Positions 34,152-43,540 are shown, numbered from the stretch's first letter. The stretch is 64,000 nucleotides of DNA from Paracidovorax wautersii (GCF_031453675.1 NZ_JAVIZX010000001.1:1944001-2008000); one strand, 5' to 3'. Notes: generated from the sequence alone by a model not told the origin. Numbers and translations are program-made.

Positions 34152-35329
34152 GGTGCGTTACCTGCGGCCGTAGCGGCGGTGGCGGAAGCGGCGGGCCGCG
34201 GCTGATGGGGATCCAACTCGGGCGGAATGAACGGGTCCGGCTGCGCATCGGGCATCCGGCCTTCCCCGCGCATCGCCGCCTTCAGCCGGTACACATAGGC
34301 CAGCACCTGGGCCACGGCGGAGAACAGCGCGGCAGGAATGGGCTGCTCCAACTCGGCGTGGGCATAGAGCGCCCGGGCGAGCATGGGCGATTGCAGCACC
34401 GGCACGGCATGCTGCTCGGCGATGTCGCGGATGCGGAAGGCCAGCAGATCGGTGCCCTTGGAGATCACCTGGGGCGCGTTCATCGTGGCCTCGTCGTACT
34501 TGAGTGCCACGGCGTAGTGGGTCGGGTTCATCACCACGAAGTCGGCCTTGGGCACCTTGGAGAGGCTCGCCCGGTTGGCGATCTCGCGGGCCCGCTGGCG
34601 CTGGCGCCCCTTGATCTCGGGGTTGCCGTCCGACTCCTTGTGCTCCTGCTTCACTTCCTGGTGCGACATCTTCAGGCGCGACTTGAAGAAGTACGCCTGC
34701 AGCGGCACGTCGATCACGGCGGCGAGGAACACCACCAGCAGCAGCAAAGACATGCCGGCGGTGAGCCATTCGGCCACCTGCCGCAAGGCCACGGGCGAGG
34801 GTTGCAGTACCAGCATGGTGACCTTCTCGATGCTGGTGCTCATGAAGTTCCAGGCGACGATGGTCAGGATGATGGTCATCAGCACCATCTTGCCCACGTT
34901 GGTCATCTGCTGCTTGGAGAACAGGTTGGCGAAGCCCGAGAGCGGGTTGAGCCGGTTGAACTGGGGGGTGATCGGCTTGAAGCTGAAGATCATTCCGCCA
35001 GAGCCCAGGGCGCTCACCAGGGCGGCGCAGCCGGTCAGCAGCGCGAAGACGGCGCTGGCAATGATGCCGATGCGGGCCATGTCCACCAGCCGCTGCAGCA
35101 TGCTGCCGGAGGACTGCACGGTGGCGGCGTTGAAGGTCAGATGCTGGGTCAGCGCCTGCAGCAGGTGCTCGGTGAGCGTGGGCGCCAGCACGAACATGGA
35201 CGCAGCGCCCACGCCGAGCACCGCCAGGTGCGACAGATCCCGCGAACGCGCGGCCTGGCCGTCGGTACGCGCTTTTTGCAGCTTCCGCTCGGTCGCTGGG
35301 AGGTTCTTGTCTTGGCTGGAGGAGTCCAT
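34148..35329 (-). CDS. flhB: flagellar export switch protein FlhB
   Basis: A 393-residue protein with four membrane segments and a cytoplasmic autocleaving domain that switches export from hook to filament substrates. The cleavage motif is NPTH in FVVMNPTHYAVALKYDEA. The N-terminus is basic with TERKLQKARTDGQAARSRDL. A Pro/Ala-rich tail follows the cytoplasmic domain and is longer than in enteric FlhB. The gene is the first of flhB-flhA-flhF, 272 bases downstream of cheZ. Confidence 0.96.
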   Translation of the reverse strand: MDSSSQDKNLPATERKLQKARTDGQAARSRDLSHLAVLGVGAASMFVLAPTLTEHLLQALTQHLTFNAATVQSSGSMLQRLVDMARIGIIASAVFALLTGCAALVSALGSGGMIFSFKPITPQFNRLNPLSGFANLFSKQQMTNVGKMVLMTIILTIVAWNFMSTSIEKVTMLVLQPSPVALRQVAEWLTAGMSLLLLVVFLAAVIDVPLQAYFFKSRLKMSHQEVKQEHKESDGNPEIKGRQRQRAREIANRASLSKVPKADFVVMNPTHYAVALKYDEATMNAPQVISKGTDLLAFRIRDIAEQHAVPVLQSPMLARALYAHAELEQPIPAALFSAVAQVLAYVYRLKAAMRGEGRMPDAQPDPFIPPELDPHQPRPAASATAATAAGNAP

Positions 35330-35464
35330 GGTGGCATGACGGCTGGGTCATGCCATTGTCGTGAGGGGCCGCTCCCGCTAAAGCCCGAATAGAAGGCCTG
35401 TCCGCCCACTATTCCCCTGGGCGCCGGCCGTGGGGCGCCTTTCAGGGGGTTGCTATGCTAAACG

Positions 35465-35550
35465 TAGCTATATGCGCTTGCCGGTATTGGGTTTGCGATA
35501 AAAAAATACCAGAAATCATTGATGGGCAAGCGCATGCAGCTATCAAAATG
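35465..35550 (+). repeat. dispersed repeat A with long inverted arms, between cheZ and flhB
   Basis: Outer arms 35465-35482 (TAGCTATATGCGCTTGCC) and 35525-35542 (GGCAAGCGCATGCAGCTA) pair at 16 of 18 positions. An inner pair, GGTATT at 35483 and AATACC at 35505, sits inside the loop. The shared signature is at 35528-35543. On an RNA this would fold into a long two-part hairpin in the cheZ-flhB gap. Confidence 0.8.
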
Positions 35551-35601
35551 ATAAAGGCTGCCGCGCGCCGTGGCTCCGGTGCGGGCACGGCGCGCTCCGG
35601 G

Positions 35602-36240
35602 TCAGAACCCGAGGCTGGCGAGCAGGTCGTCCACTTCCGACTGGTTGGAGACCACGTTGGCCGTGTTCTCCGGGTCGACCACCGGTCCCTGCAGCGGTGC
35701 GCGCTGGGCTTCGGGCGCCGGCGTGACCGGCTGCGTATTCTGCGGCGCCGTCTGGATCAGCAGCTGCACCAGCTGCTGCTCGATCGTCGAGGCGAGATTG
35801 ACCACGCGGGCGATCACCTGGCCCGTCAGGTCATGGAAGTCCTGCGCCATCATGATCTCGGTCAGGTGGCCATCGGCCTCCTTGGTGACCCGCTCCACGT
35901 CGGTCAGGAAATTGAAGATCTCGCCCTTGGCCACGGCGGCCACCGGGTCGGCGACCAGCGAATTGACCACGCGCCGCGTCTCCGCAGCGATGAAGTCGTG
36001 CTGGGCCTTGGCCTGCTCCACGCGGTTGAGCACCTTCTCGGCCGCCTCGCCCGTCAGGCGCGCGATGTACGACAGGCGGCTCTGCGCATCCGGCAGCTCG
36101 CCCATCGAGCCGCGCAGTTGGTCGGCGTAGCCCAGTTCGTTCAGCGAATCGTGCAGCTGCCGGGTGAGCTGGCCGATCTTCTGGTGGACGTCGTCGCCCC
36201 CGGCATCCGGCGCGCCGGTGTTCGCTGCGTTCATGGTCAC
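35602..36240 (-). CDS. cheZ: CheY-P phosphatase CheZ
   Basis: A 212-residue helical protein that removes phosphate from CheY. The active-site segment is [20 protein letters not shown], holding the Asp and Gln equivalents of E. coli D143 and Q147. The C-terminus [10 protein letters not shown] is the CheY-binding tail. It overlaps cheY by four bases, so phosphatase and substrate are co-made. Confidence 0.96.
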   Translation of the reverse strand: MTMNAANTGAPDAGGDDVHQKIGQLTRQLHDSLNELGYADQLRGSMGELPDAQSRLSYIARLTGEAAEKVLNRVEQAKAQHDFIAAETRRVVNSLVADPVAAVAKGEIFNFLTDVERVTKEADGHLTEIMMAQDFHDLTGQVIARVVNLASTIEQQLVQLLIQTAPQNTQPVTPAPEAQRAPLQGPVVDPENTANVVSNQSEVDDLLASLGF

Positions 36241-36623
36241 AGTCCCATTTTCTTGAGGATCAGGGTCACCTTCTCTTCGAGGGTGGCCTTGGTGAACGGC
36301 TTGACGATGTAGCCGGCGGCACCGCCCTGGGCAGCGGCCACGATGTCTTCCTTGCGGGCCTCGGCGGTCACCATCAGGACCGGCAGGTGCTTGAGCTTGT
36401 CGTCCTTCTTGATTTCGCCCAGCAGTTGGAAGCCGTTCATGTTCGGCATGTTGATGTCGGTGACCACGAAGTCGAACTTGCCATTGCGCAGCTTGTTCAG
36501 CGCAGCGACGCCGTCCTCGGCCTCGTCGGCATCAGCAAAGCCGCTTTCCTTGAGCAGGTTGCGGACGATGCGCCGCATGGTGGAGAAGTCGTCAACGATC
36601 AAAAAACGAAGGGCAGTGGTCAC
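36237..36623 (-). CDS. cheY: chemotaxis response regulator CheY
   Basis: A 128-residue single-domain receiver. It shows [20 protein letters not shown], with the acidic pair, the phosphorylated Asp in [16 protein letters not shown], the Thr of [10 protein letters not shown] and the Lys of GYIVKPFTK. It binds FliM when phosphorylated. It is in one transcript with cheZ and motAB. A second CheY lies in the cheA operon at 58068. Confidence 0.97.
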   Translation of the reverse strand: MTTALRFLIVDDFSTMRRIVRNLLKESGFADADEAEDGVAALNKLRNGKFDFVVTDINMPNMNGFQLLGEIKKDDKLKHLPVLMVTAEARKEDIVAAAQGGAAGYIVKPFTKATLEEKVTLILKKMGL

Positions 36624-36667
36624 GTGGGACCCTTTCGGTCGGAAATTACGTTAGAGATTGTCTGGGG

Positions 36668-37630
36668 CTATCGACTCTGTGACAAGTCGTTACTGCCTGG
36701 CGCGGATGCGGGATTGTCCTGCTTTTGTGCAGCAAGCTCCGGCAACGTCACCTGTGTCGTGCCTTTGCCCATCAGTCTTTCCTCTGCCTCGCGCGTCAAC
36801 ACCGTGATGGTAATGCGGCGGTTGACCGGCGCGCGAGGGTTGCTGGGATCCAACAGATCGCTGGCCGCCAAGCCGACGACGCGGCCCAGCTTGGCATCCG
36901 GCATGCCGGCTGCGACGAGTTCGCGGCGCGAGGCGTTGGCCCGGTCGGCTGACAGCTCCCAGTTGCTGTAGCCGCGGTCGCCATTGCCGTAAGGCGCGGC
37001 GTCGGTGTGGCCGGCCAGGCTGATGCGGTTTTCCACCCCGTTCAGGGCAGAGCCGATTTCGCGCAGGATGTCGCGCATGTAGGGTTTTACCAACGCACTG
37101 CCGCTGTCGAACATGGGCCGGTTCTGGTCGTCGACGATCTGGATCTGCAGCCCGTCCGGCGTGATGTCGATCCGGATCTGAGAGCGGTATTCGCGCAACT
37201 TGATGTTTTCGGTGATCACCGAATCGATCTTGGCCTGCAGCGCCTTGATCCGCATCTGGTCCTGGCGCGCCTGTTCCGCCTTGGCGTTTTCGATGTTCAT
37301 GCGCCGGCTGGTATTGGTGCTGTCGGAGTCCGACCGGCGCACCTGGCCGTGCACCTTGGACAGATCGTTGCCGCCGCCGGGAATCACGCTGGAGCTGTTG
37401 CCGGCGCCGTCGCCGCCGGTCATCGCCACCTTCAGCGGCGAAGAGAAATAGGCCGCGATGCCCTGCAACTCCCCCTTGGCGGTGGAACCCAGCAGCCACA
37501 TCAGCAGGAAGAACGCCATCATGGCCGTCACGAAGTCGGCATAGGCGATCTTCCAGGCACCGCCATGGACAGCGTGGCCGCCCTTCTTGACGCGCTTGAT
37601 GATGATCGGTTGGAGCTTCTTTTCCGCCAT
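36668..37630 (-). CDS. motB: flagellar stator protein MotB
   Basis: A 320-residue stator subunit. The single membrane helix follows WKIAYADFVTAMMAFFLLMW with the proton-carrying aspartate D32. The periplasmic OmpA/MotB domain has LAGHTDAAPYGNGDRGYSNW and ELSADRANASRRELVAAGMP, which hold the stator to peptidoglycan. It begins 27 bases after motA. Confidence 0.97.
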   Translation of the reverse strand: MAEKKLQPIIIKRVKKGGHAVHGGAWKIAYADFVTAMMAFFLLMWLLGSTAKGELQGIAAYFSSPLKVAMTGGDGAGNSSSVIPGGGNDLSKVHGQVRRSDSDSTNTSRRMNIENAKAEQARQDQMRIKALQAKIDSVITENIKLREYRSQIRIDITPDGLQIQIVDDQNRPMFDSGSALVKPYMRDILREIGSALNGVENRISLAGHTDAAPYGNGDRGYSNWELSADRANASRRELVAAGMPDAKLGRVVGLAASDLLDPSNPRAPVNRRITITVLTREAEERLMGKGTTQVTLPELAAQKQDNPASAPGSNDLSQSR

Positions 37631-37657
37631 GGCGCAATCCAGCAGCGCAGTACGCGC

Positions 37658-38518
37658 TTACTTTTTGCCCTTCACGTGGCTTTCGAGCTCGCTGAAGCTC
37701 GGCCGATCGCCCGAGAACAGCACCTTGCGGCCGAACTCGATGGCCGTCGACGGGTTGTAGCCCTGCATGCTGGCCAGCAGCGTGGATTTGATGCACAGCA
37801 GCTCCTTGGCGGCGTCTTCGGTCTTTTGCTCCACCAGGCCGCCGAGCGGCTCCACCACGCCATAGGCCAGCAGAATGCCCAGGAAGGTCCCGACCAGCGC
37901 CGAGCCGATCATGCCGCCCAGCACCGAAGGCGGCTGCCCCACCGAGCCCATGGTGTTCACCACCCCGAGCACGGCCGCCACGATCCCGAAGGCGGGCAGG
38001 GCGCCCGCCAGACGCGCCAGCGCGGCGACGGGGGCATGTGCCTCCTGGTGGTGGGTTTCAATCTCGCTGTCCATCAGCGCTTCGATCTCGTGGGCGTTCA
38101 GGTTACCCGAGACCATCATGCGCAGGTAGTCGGTGGTGAATTCGATCACGTGGTGATCGCTGCCCACGGTCGGGTACTTCTTGAAGATTTCGGATTCCCC
38201 AGGGCTTTCCACATCCTTCTCGATCGCCATCAGGCCTTCCTTGCGGGCCTTCTGCAGGATCTCATAGAGCATGGCCATCAGTTCCATGTACCGCGCCTTG
38301 GTGTACTTGGAGCCCTTGAAGGCCATGGGGAGCGCCGCGAGGGTCGCTTTGAGCACCTTGGGCTGGTTGTTCACCACGAAGGCGCCGAGCGCGCCGCCCA
38401 GGATGGTGATGATCTCGAACGGCAGGGCCTTCAGGATGACCGAGATGTTCCCGCCATGCACGATGTACACGCCGAAGATGCAGCCGAGGCAGACGATGTA
38501 ACCGATGATGACGAACAT
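37658..38518 (-). CDS. motA: flagellar stator protein MotA
   Basis: A 286-residue membrane protein with four helices that forms the proton channel with MotB. The first helix is FVIIGYIVCLGCIFGVYIVH, then PFEIITILGGALGAFVV. Helices 3 and 4 are LPAFGIVAAVLGVVNTMGSV and LVGTFLGILLAYGVVEPLGG. It is the first gene of the motA-motB-cheY-cheZ-flhBAF-fliA transcript. Confidence 0.97.
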   Translation of the reverse strand: MFVIIGYIVCLGCIFGVYIVHGGNISVILKALPFEIITILGGALGAFVVNNQPKVLKATLAALPMAFKGSKYTKARYMELMAMLYEILQKARKEGLMAIEKDVESPGESEIFKKYPTVGSDHHVIEFTTDYLRMMVSGNLNAHEIEALMDSEIETHHQEAHAPVAALARLAGALPAFGIVAAVLGVVNTMGSVGQPPSVLGGMIGSALVGTFLGILLAYGVVEPLGGLVEQKTEDAAKELLCIKSTLLASMQGYNPSTAIEFGRKVLFSGDRPSFSELESHVKGKK

Positions 38519-38925
38519 AGGGGTATTTTGTCAGAGTCTTTTTCAGGACAACCCCTGAATAAGGCGCGTCCGGCGGGCTTTTAGGCGGCTTATCTATGGG
38601 CAGAAACGCTGGGGCAGCCCTGGCACATTGATACATCTTCGGACATTGGGACCAAATCTGAATGACTTTCTGCTGGCGAGTTTGATATGCGCCGTTGAAG
38701 CTCTGGCGAACCCTCCCTGTCCAAACCTCGCAAGAAAAAAGTTGCGTCCTATCCCTAAAGTCCGCGGGGGGCCGTCCGATAACTCTCTCAGCAGGGACGA
38801 AAGCCCTGTACCCCAGCAGGAGCCGATGCAAAACGGCGCAGGCCAGGGGAAAAGGGCCGGCGTCCGCTGGCATTGAAGAAATCGGCAGCGCGCCGGCAAG
38901 TCCGGCCTATTAAGGAGCTATCACC
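38519..38925. other. intergenic region between motA and the first flagellin gene
   Basis: About 400 bases between divergent motA and fliC. It contains the sigma-28 promoter of the flagellin gene at 38756-38782 and a strong AAGGAG before the fliC start. I saw no convincing FliA site for motA on the other strand; a TAAA-like box there has a poor -10. No coding evidence. Confidence 0.6.
38756..38782 (+). promoter_or_regulatory. sigma-28 (FliA) promoter of the first flagellin gene
   Basis: TAAAGTCC at 38756-38763, an 11-base spacer, then TCCGATAA at 38775-38782. The -10 matches the FliA consensus at seven of eight positions and the spacing is exact. The leader from here to the ATG is about 140 bases, long for a flagellin. 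Confidence 0.88.
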
Positions 38926-39771
38926 ATGGCAGCAACTATCAATACCAACATCAGTTCGCTGAATGCTCAGCGCAACCTGAATGGAACCCAGTCGTCTCTG
39001 GCGACGTCCATGCAGCGCTTGTCTTCTGGCCTGCGTGTGAACAGCGCCAAGGACGATGCCGCCGGCCTGGCCATCGCCGAGCGTATGAACGCCCAAGTCC
39101 GCGGCATGAACGTGGCCGTGCGTAACGCCAACGACGGCATCTCCTTGGCGCAGACCGCTGAAGGCGCGCTGGGCAAGATCGGCGACAACCTGCAGCGTAT
39201 GCGTGAATTGGCCGTGCAGGCAGCCAACGACTCGAACAACTCGACCGACCGTACCGCGCTGGACAATGAATACAAGCAACTGGCCCAGGAAAATGCCCGG
39301 GTGATTGCTAATACCAAGTTCAACGGCCAGGCGTTGCTGACGGGTTCCGGCGGCACCGGTGGCTCGTTCACCTTCCAGATCGGCGCGAACACGTCGGGAG
39401 ACAACCAGATTTCCGTCGCTACTTCGAACATCGCCACGGCCATGACGGCGTCGACCCAAGGTTCTGCTGCCACGCTCGGCGCTACCGCCGCCTCGGCACG
39501 TACCGCGATGGACGCAATCGATACCGCATTGAACCAGATCAACAGCAAGCGTTCGGAATTCGGTGCCGTGCAGAACCGCTTCGATGCAGTGGTCGCCAAC
39601 CTGCAGGTGGCTTCCGAGAACCAAGCCGCAGCCCGCGGCCGGATCATGGACGCCGACTTTGCCTCTGAAACCGCCAACCTGTCGCGGTCCCAGATCCTGC
39701 AGCAGGCTGGTACGGCCATGGTGGCCCAGGCCAACCAGCTGCCCCAGGGCGTGCTGTCCCTGCTGCGTTAA
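38926..39771 (+). CDS. fliC: flagellin (first copy)
   Basis: A 281-residue filament protein. The N-terminal D0/D1 helices begin [19 protein letters not shown], with [19 protein letters not shown], the flg22-type region, at about residues 29-50. The C-terminal helices end [20 protein letters not shown] and [13 protein letters not shown]. There is almost no central D2/D3 domain, so it is a short flagellin. It has a FliA promoter and is followed by a strong terminator. The second copy is nearly identical in both end domains. Confidence 0.96.
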   Translation: MAATINTNISSLNAQRNLNGTQSSLATSMQRLSSGLRVNSAKDDAAGLAIAERMNAQVRGMNVAVRNANDGISLAQTAEGALGKIGDNLQRMRELAVQAANDSNNSTDRTALDNEYKQLAQENARVIANTKFNGQALLTGSGGTGGSFTFQIGANTSGDNQISVATSNIATAMTASTQGSAATLGATAASARTAMDAIDTALNQINSKRSEFGAVQNRFDAVVANLQVASENQAAARGRIMDADFASETANLSRSQILQQAGTAMVAQANQLPQGVLSLLR

Positions 39772-39812
39772 TCGGTTTGCGCCCGCCTCCGGCGCGTGGC
39801 GATCAGCTCCCA

Positions 39813-39844
39813 CCCCGGCCAGCGCCTCGCTGGCCGGGGTTTTT
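39813..39844 (+). terminator. Rho-independent terminator after the first flagellin
   Basis: A 12-base stem, CCCCGGCCAGCG at 39813-39824 and CGCTGGCCGGGG at 39828-39839, with a three-base loop, followed by TTTTT. It should separate the two flagellin transcripts. Confidence 0.9.
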
Positions 39845-40019
39845 CGTTTCTGGGGCGAACTGGGGGGGGAATGGTGCTCTCTTCGGGGTTTTGGGCCGGC
39901 CCCATCTCTGCAGAATCAGTCCCATCCAGAGCACGGCGTTGGCCGACCCTGGAGCGGCGTCGCTTGTTGCGCGCCTCATGGGCGGCGGTGCCGTCAACTG
40001 AATCAGGAGCTGATCCACC

Positions 40020-40874
40020 ATGGCATCTACCATCAACACGAATCTGGCCTCGCTGAATGCGCAACGCAATCTCAGCACCTCTCAGCTGTCTCTGGCAACG
40101 TCCATGCAGCGCCTGTCCTCCGGTTTGCGCGTGAACAGCGCCAAGGACGATGCTGCCGGCCTGGCCATCGCCGAGCGCATGAACACCCAGGTGCGGGGCA
40201 TGAACGTCGCCATCCGCAATTCCAACGACGGCATCTCGCTGGCGCAGACGGCCGAAGGGGCCCTGGGCAAGATCAGCGACAACCTGCAGCGCATGCGTGA
40301 ACTGGCGGTGCAGGCTGCGAATGACACCAATGGCGGATCCGACCGCACCGCCCTGGACAACGAATTCAAGCAGCTGGCGGCAGAAAATGCGCGTGTGATC
40401 GCTAACACCAAGTTCAACGGGCAGCCTTTGCTTACCGGCTCTGGCGGCACTGGCGGCACGTTCACTTTCCAGGTAGGTGCCAACACGGGCGCGGACAATC
40501 AGATCAGCATCACTACCTCCGCCATTGCGACAAGCATGGGGGCGGTGACGCAAGGTACGACTTCGGCTGCTACCTTGGGCATCACTGCGACGACCGCGCG
40601 GGCGGCGATGGACGCTATCGACACCGCCTTGACGGCCATCAACGGGGCACGGTCCACCTTTGGTGCATCGCAAAACCGCTTCGAAGCCGTGATTTCCAAT
40701 CTGCAGGTCGCCTCGGAGAATCAGGCGGCGGCCCGCGGCCGTATCATGGATGCGGACTTTGCGGCAGAAACCGCCAACCTGTCCCGTGCCCAGATTCTCC
40801 AGCAGGCGGGAACCGCCATGGTGGCGCAGGCCAACCAGATTCCGCAGACGGTGCTGCAGCTGCTCCAGGGGTAA
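40020..40874 (+). CDS. fliC: flagellin (second copy)
   Basis: A 284-residue flagellin, paralogous to the first copy 249 bases upstream. It starts [20 protein letters not shown] and keeps the same D0/D1 helices; differences cluster in the short centre and at a few N-terminal sites. It ends QTVLQLLQG. AGGAG precedes the ATG. I found no good FliA promoter in the gap after the terminator, so its expression may differ from the first copy. Confidence 0.95.
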   Translation: MASTINTNLASLNAQRNLSTSQLSLATSMQRLSSGLRVNSAKDDAAGLAIAERMNTQVRGMNVAIRNSNDGISLAQTAEGALGKISDNLQRMRELAVQAANDTNGGSDRTALDNEFKQLAAENARVIANTKFNGQPLLTGSGGTGGTFTFQVGANTGADNQISITTSAIATSMGAVTQGTTSAATLGITATTARAAMDAIDTALTAINGARSTFGASQNRFEAVISNLQVASENQAAARGRIMDADFAAETANLSRAQILQQAGTAMVAQANQIPQTVLQLLQG

Positions 40875-40904
40875 ACGGGCCCGGTTCGGCGGGCGGGTGA
40901 ACCC

Positions 40905-40931
40905 TCAAGTTTCCCGCAAGGCAGCCGAAAA
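40905..40931 (+). promoter_or_regulatory. sigma-28 (FliA) promoter of fliD
   Basis: TCAAGTTT at 40905-40912, an 11-base spacer, then GCCGAAAA at 40924-40931. The -10 matches the FliA consensus at seven of eight, and the -35 at seven of eight. It lies about 100 bases before fliD. Confidence 0.85.
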
Positions 40932-40970
40932 CGTGCTTGATGCCTGGTGATGTTCCTGGCGTCGCTCGAT

Positions 40971-41010
40971 CCGCGAGGTAGGCCCCTGGCTGGCCTCGCG
41001 GCCCGGTTTT
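40971..41010 (+). terminator. possible hairpin in the fliD leader
   Basis: CCGCGAGG at 40971-40978 pairs with CCTCGCGG at 40994-41001, with GGCC/GGCC able to extend inside. A short TTTT follows at 41007-41010. It could end transcripts from the second flagellin, or act in the fliD leader, since it lies between the fliD promoter and its start. Confidence 0.45.
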
Positions 41011-41028
41011 CGTTTCAGGAGAGTCAAG

Positions 41029-42429
41029 ATGGCCCTTTCATCCCTGGGTATTGCCAGCGGTATCGACGAATCCGTCATCACGCAACTCGTGGCGTTGGAA
41101 AAGAAGCCGCTCCAGACCCTGCAAACCAAGGCGACGGCGGTCAATTCCCAGATCTCGACCTATGCGCGGATCAAGTCGCTGATGTCGACCCTGTCCGATG
41201 CGGCGAACAAGCTGGGGCAGTCGGCCACGTGGAACTCCAAGGTGGCGACGTCGTCCAGCAGCGCGGTGTCCGCCACGGTCACCAGTGCGGCTCAAGGCGC
41301 CTCCTATGACATCGGCGTGAGCCAGCTGGCACAGGCGCAGTCCACGTCTTCCTCGGCAGTTCCCAAAGACACCAAGCTCGGTGCCGGCACCCTGTCCATC
41401 CAACTGGGGACGTGGTCGGGCGCCGCCGGGTCGGAGCAGTTCGCCGCCGGCAGTGCCTCGGCCGTGTCGGTCGAAGTCAAGGATACCGACACGCTCAGCG
41501 ATATCGCCAGCAAGATCAACAAGGCCAACAGCGGCGTGACCGCCTCGGTCCTTCGCGATGCGTCGGGCGAGCGCCTGCTGTTCCGCTCCAGTGCCACGGG
41601 CGAGTCGACCGGCTTTCGTGTTCAGTCGTCCGACAGCGCGTTGTCCTCTCTGGCCTTCGATCCGGAGTCCGCGCCCGGCCAGGGCATGGCCGCCAATGCA
41701 GTGCAGTACGGCAAGAACGCTCAGGCCACGATCAACGGCATCTCCGTTTCGTCCACCACCAACGCCTTCACCGACACGCTGCCGGGATTGAGCTTCACCG
41801 TGTCCCAGGTCACGACCACGACCGGCCCGGCCGTGGTGACGGTGAGCACGGACACCGACGCGTTGAAGAAAGGTGTCCAGGATTTCGTTACGGCCTACAA
41901 CGCCTTGAACGATCTGCTGGGTTCTTCTACGAAGTATGACGAAGCGTCCAAGACGGCTGGGGCCTTGCAGGGCGACAGTACGACGGTGGGACTGCAGAAC
42001 GCTCTGCGCTCGGTGGTTGCCTCCTCCACCGCGGGCGGCGCCTTTGCGCGCCTGGCCGACATCGGTGTGGACATCCAGAAGGGCGGCAAGATGGTCATCA
42101 ACGACACCAAGCTCACCGCCGCGCTGAAGAATCCTTCCGCCCTGCAGGCCATGTTTGCCGGCGGCGAGGGCGTCGAGGGCCTGGGGACGAAGGTCAGGTC
42201 CTTCGCCACCAAGGCGCTGGGGGTCGAGGGCACCATCGAGAACAAGACCAATGCGCTGAATTCCGCCGTCAAGCGCAATTCCGACGAGCAGGACCGCGTC
42301 AACGACCGCGCCAGCCGTGTAGAGAAGCAGCTGCGCGAGAAATACCAGGCACTGGACACAAAGATGGCGTCCCTGACGGCCCTGAACTCCTATATCGGTC
42401 AGCAGGTGACCATGTGGAACAAGAGCTGA
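41029..42429 (+). CDS. fliD: filament cap protein FliD (HAP2)
   Basis: A 466-residue filament cap protein. The N-terminus MALSSLGIASGIDESVITQL is the FliD start (GIASGID). The central region has DTLSDIASKINKANSGVTAS and the C-terminal coiled part LNSAVKRNSDEQDRVNDRAS, then KYQALDTKMASLTALNSYIG. It folds incoming flagellin at the filament tip. The sigma-28 promoter is 98 bases upstream; fliS and fliT follow. Confidence 0.95.
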   Translation: MALSSLGIASGIDESVITQLVALEKKPLQTLQTKATAVNSQISTYARIKSLMSTLSDAANKLGQSATWNSKVATSSSSAVSATVTSAAQGASYDIGVSQLAQAQSTSSSAVPKDTKLGAGTLSIQLGTWSGAAGSEQFAAGSASAVSVEVKDTDTLSDIASKINKANSGVTASVLRDASGERLLFRSSATGESTGFRVQSSDSALSSLAFDPESAPGQGMAANAVQYGKNAQATINGISVSSTTNAFTDTLPGLSFTVSQVTTTTGPAVVTVSTDTDALKKGVQDFVTAYNALNDLLGSSTKYDEASKTAGALQGDSTTVGLQNALRSVVASSTAGGAFARLADIGVDIQKGGKMVINDTKLTAALKNPSALQAMFAGGEGVEGLGTKVRSFATKALGVEGTIENKTNALNSAVKRNSDEQDRVNDRASRVEKQLREKYQALDTKMASLTALNSYIGQQVTMWNKS

Positions 42430-42551
42430 TGGGCTGAGCGCAGCCTGTGGGTTTCGCTGTGGCAGACGATGGTGTTTTACGTCGAGAAGTCTTCAAGTTT
42501 CCGACCACTCCGCCGATATGAAAGGTAATACGGAGCATGAAGGAGTCGTCG

Positions 42552-42962
42552 ATGTTTACCCCAGTCAGTTCACGCGCAGCCATGGCCTACCGCCAGGTCG
42601 GGGTGCAGTCCCTGGTGGCAGGGGCATCACCGCATATGTTGATCAAGATGCTTTTCGACGGTCTGACGCAATCCCTCATCGCCGCCCAAGGTGCTCTCCA
42701 GCGGGGAGACATCAACGAAAAGGGGCGGCAGCTGGGCAAGGCGGTCCGCATTCTTGAAGAAGGGCTGAAGGCCGGTCTGGACCTCAACCAGGGCGGCGAT
42801 GTCGCGGCCAACCTGGCCTCGCTCTACGATTACTCCAGCCGGCGCCTGACGCTGGCGAATCTCAAAAACGACGCATCCATGATTGAGGAAATCCTCGGTT
42901 TGATCGCTCCCGTGGCCCAGAGCTGGGAGCAGATCGGCGCCATGCCAGGCCGGGGAGTTTGA
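42552..42962 (+). CDS. fliS: flagellin chaperone FliS
   Basis: A 136-residue helical chaperone that binds flagellin C-termini before export. The family motif YRQVGVQSLVAGASPHMLIK and MLFDGLTQSLIAAQGAL are present, then NLASLYDYSSRRLTLANLKN. The ATG at 42552 has GGAG six bases upstream; the earlier in-frame ATG at 42537 is badly spaced from any ribosome-binding site. It precedes fliT by one base. Confidence 0.93.
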   Translation: MFTPVSSRAAMAYRQVGVQSLVAGASPHMLIKMLFDGLTQSLIAAQGALQRGDINEKGRQLGKAVRILEEGLKAGLDLNQGGDVAANLASLYDYSSRRLTLANLKNDASMIEEILGLIAPVAQSWEQIGAMPGRGV

Positions 42963-42963
42963 A

Positions 42964-43263
42964 ATGCCCGAAATGCTGATTGACTACTACAAAGCCATCG
43001 AAGACAGCAGCGCCAAGATGCTGGAGGCCGCCAAGCTGGAAGACTGGGACGGCGTCGTGCGCCACGAGGGCACCTGCGCGGTGCTGATCGAGCAACTGCG
43101 CTTCAAGTCCCAGGAGCAGGAACTGCTGCCCGAGCACCGCAAGGAAAAGACGCGCATCATGCAGCGCATCCTGCGCAACGATGCACAGATCCGCAGCCTG
43201 GCGGAACCCTGGCTGGCGCAGTTCGAACACCTGTTCGAAGGGCAGCCCCAGATGATGCACTGA
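42964..43263 (+). CDS. fliT: FliT-like flagellar chaperone
   Basis: A 99-residue mostly helical protein directly after fliS, in the normal fliDST order. The helices YYKAIEDSSAKMLEAAKLED and RHEGTCAVLIEQLRFKSQEQ fit the FliT fold. FliT binds FliD and, in enteric bacteria, FlhDC. A strong terminator follows. The identification rests on order, size and helical character. Confidence 0.82.
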   Translation: MPEMLIDYYKAIEDSSAKMLEAAKLEDWDGVVRHEGTCAVLIEQLRFKSQEQELLPEHRKEKTRIMQRILRNDAQIRSLAEPWLAQFEHLFEGQPQMMH

Positions 43264-43316
43264 CCCCCAGAGGTCAGGACTGCCCGGAATTTCAAACCAA
43301 GTAGGGTGGGAGAGCG

Positions 43317-43349
43317 AAAGGCCGGCGCCGTGAGGTGCCGGCCTTTTTT
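43317..43349 (+). terminator. Rho-independent terminator of the fliDST operon
   Basis: AAAGGCCGGCGCC at 43317-43329 pairs with GGTGCCGGCCTTT at 43334-43346 over a GTGA loop, with one G-T pair, and is followed by a T-run to 43349. The A-run before the stem makes it usable in both directions. Confidence 0.92.
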
Positions 43350-43540
43350 AATGCCTGTTGTCAGCCGGTGGTAGACGCCGCAGCCGTGCGTCGTCCGCGA
43401 TGAGCTTTTTTCAGAGGGTTGCGTGCGCGTCCGCTGGGGTGTTACCGCAGGGCGACGCAGGTCGGGTGCACAGAAGCAGCAGTCCCTGAATGAACGGGGC
43501 CGGACCGGGGTGGCGGATGGAGAACTTGCGGTGAAGTGAG

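Noticed and set aside
38640-38675. Possible sigma-28 site for motA on the minus strand.
   Set aside because: The -35 and -10 matches are poor and the spacer is ten bases, not eleven.
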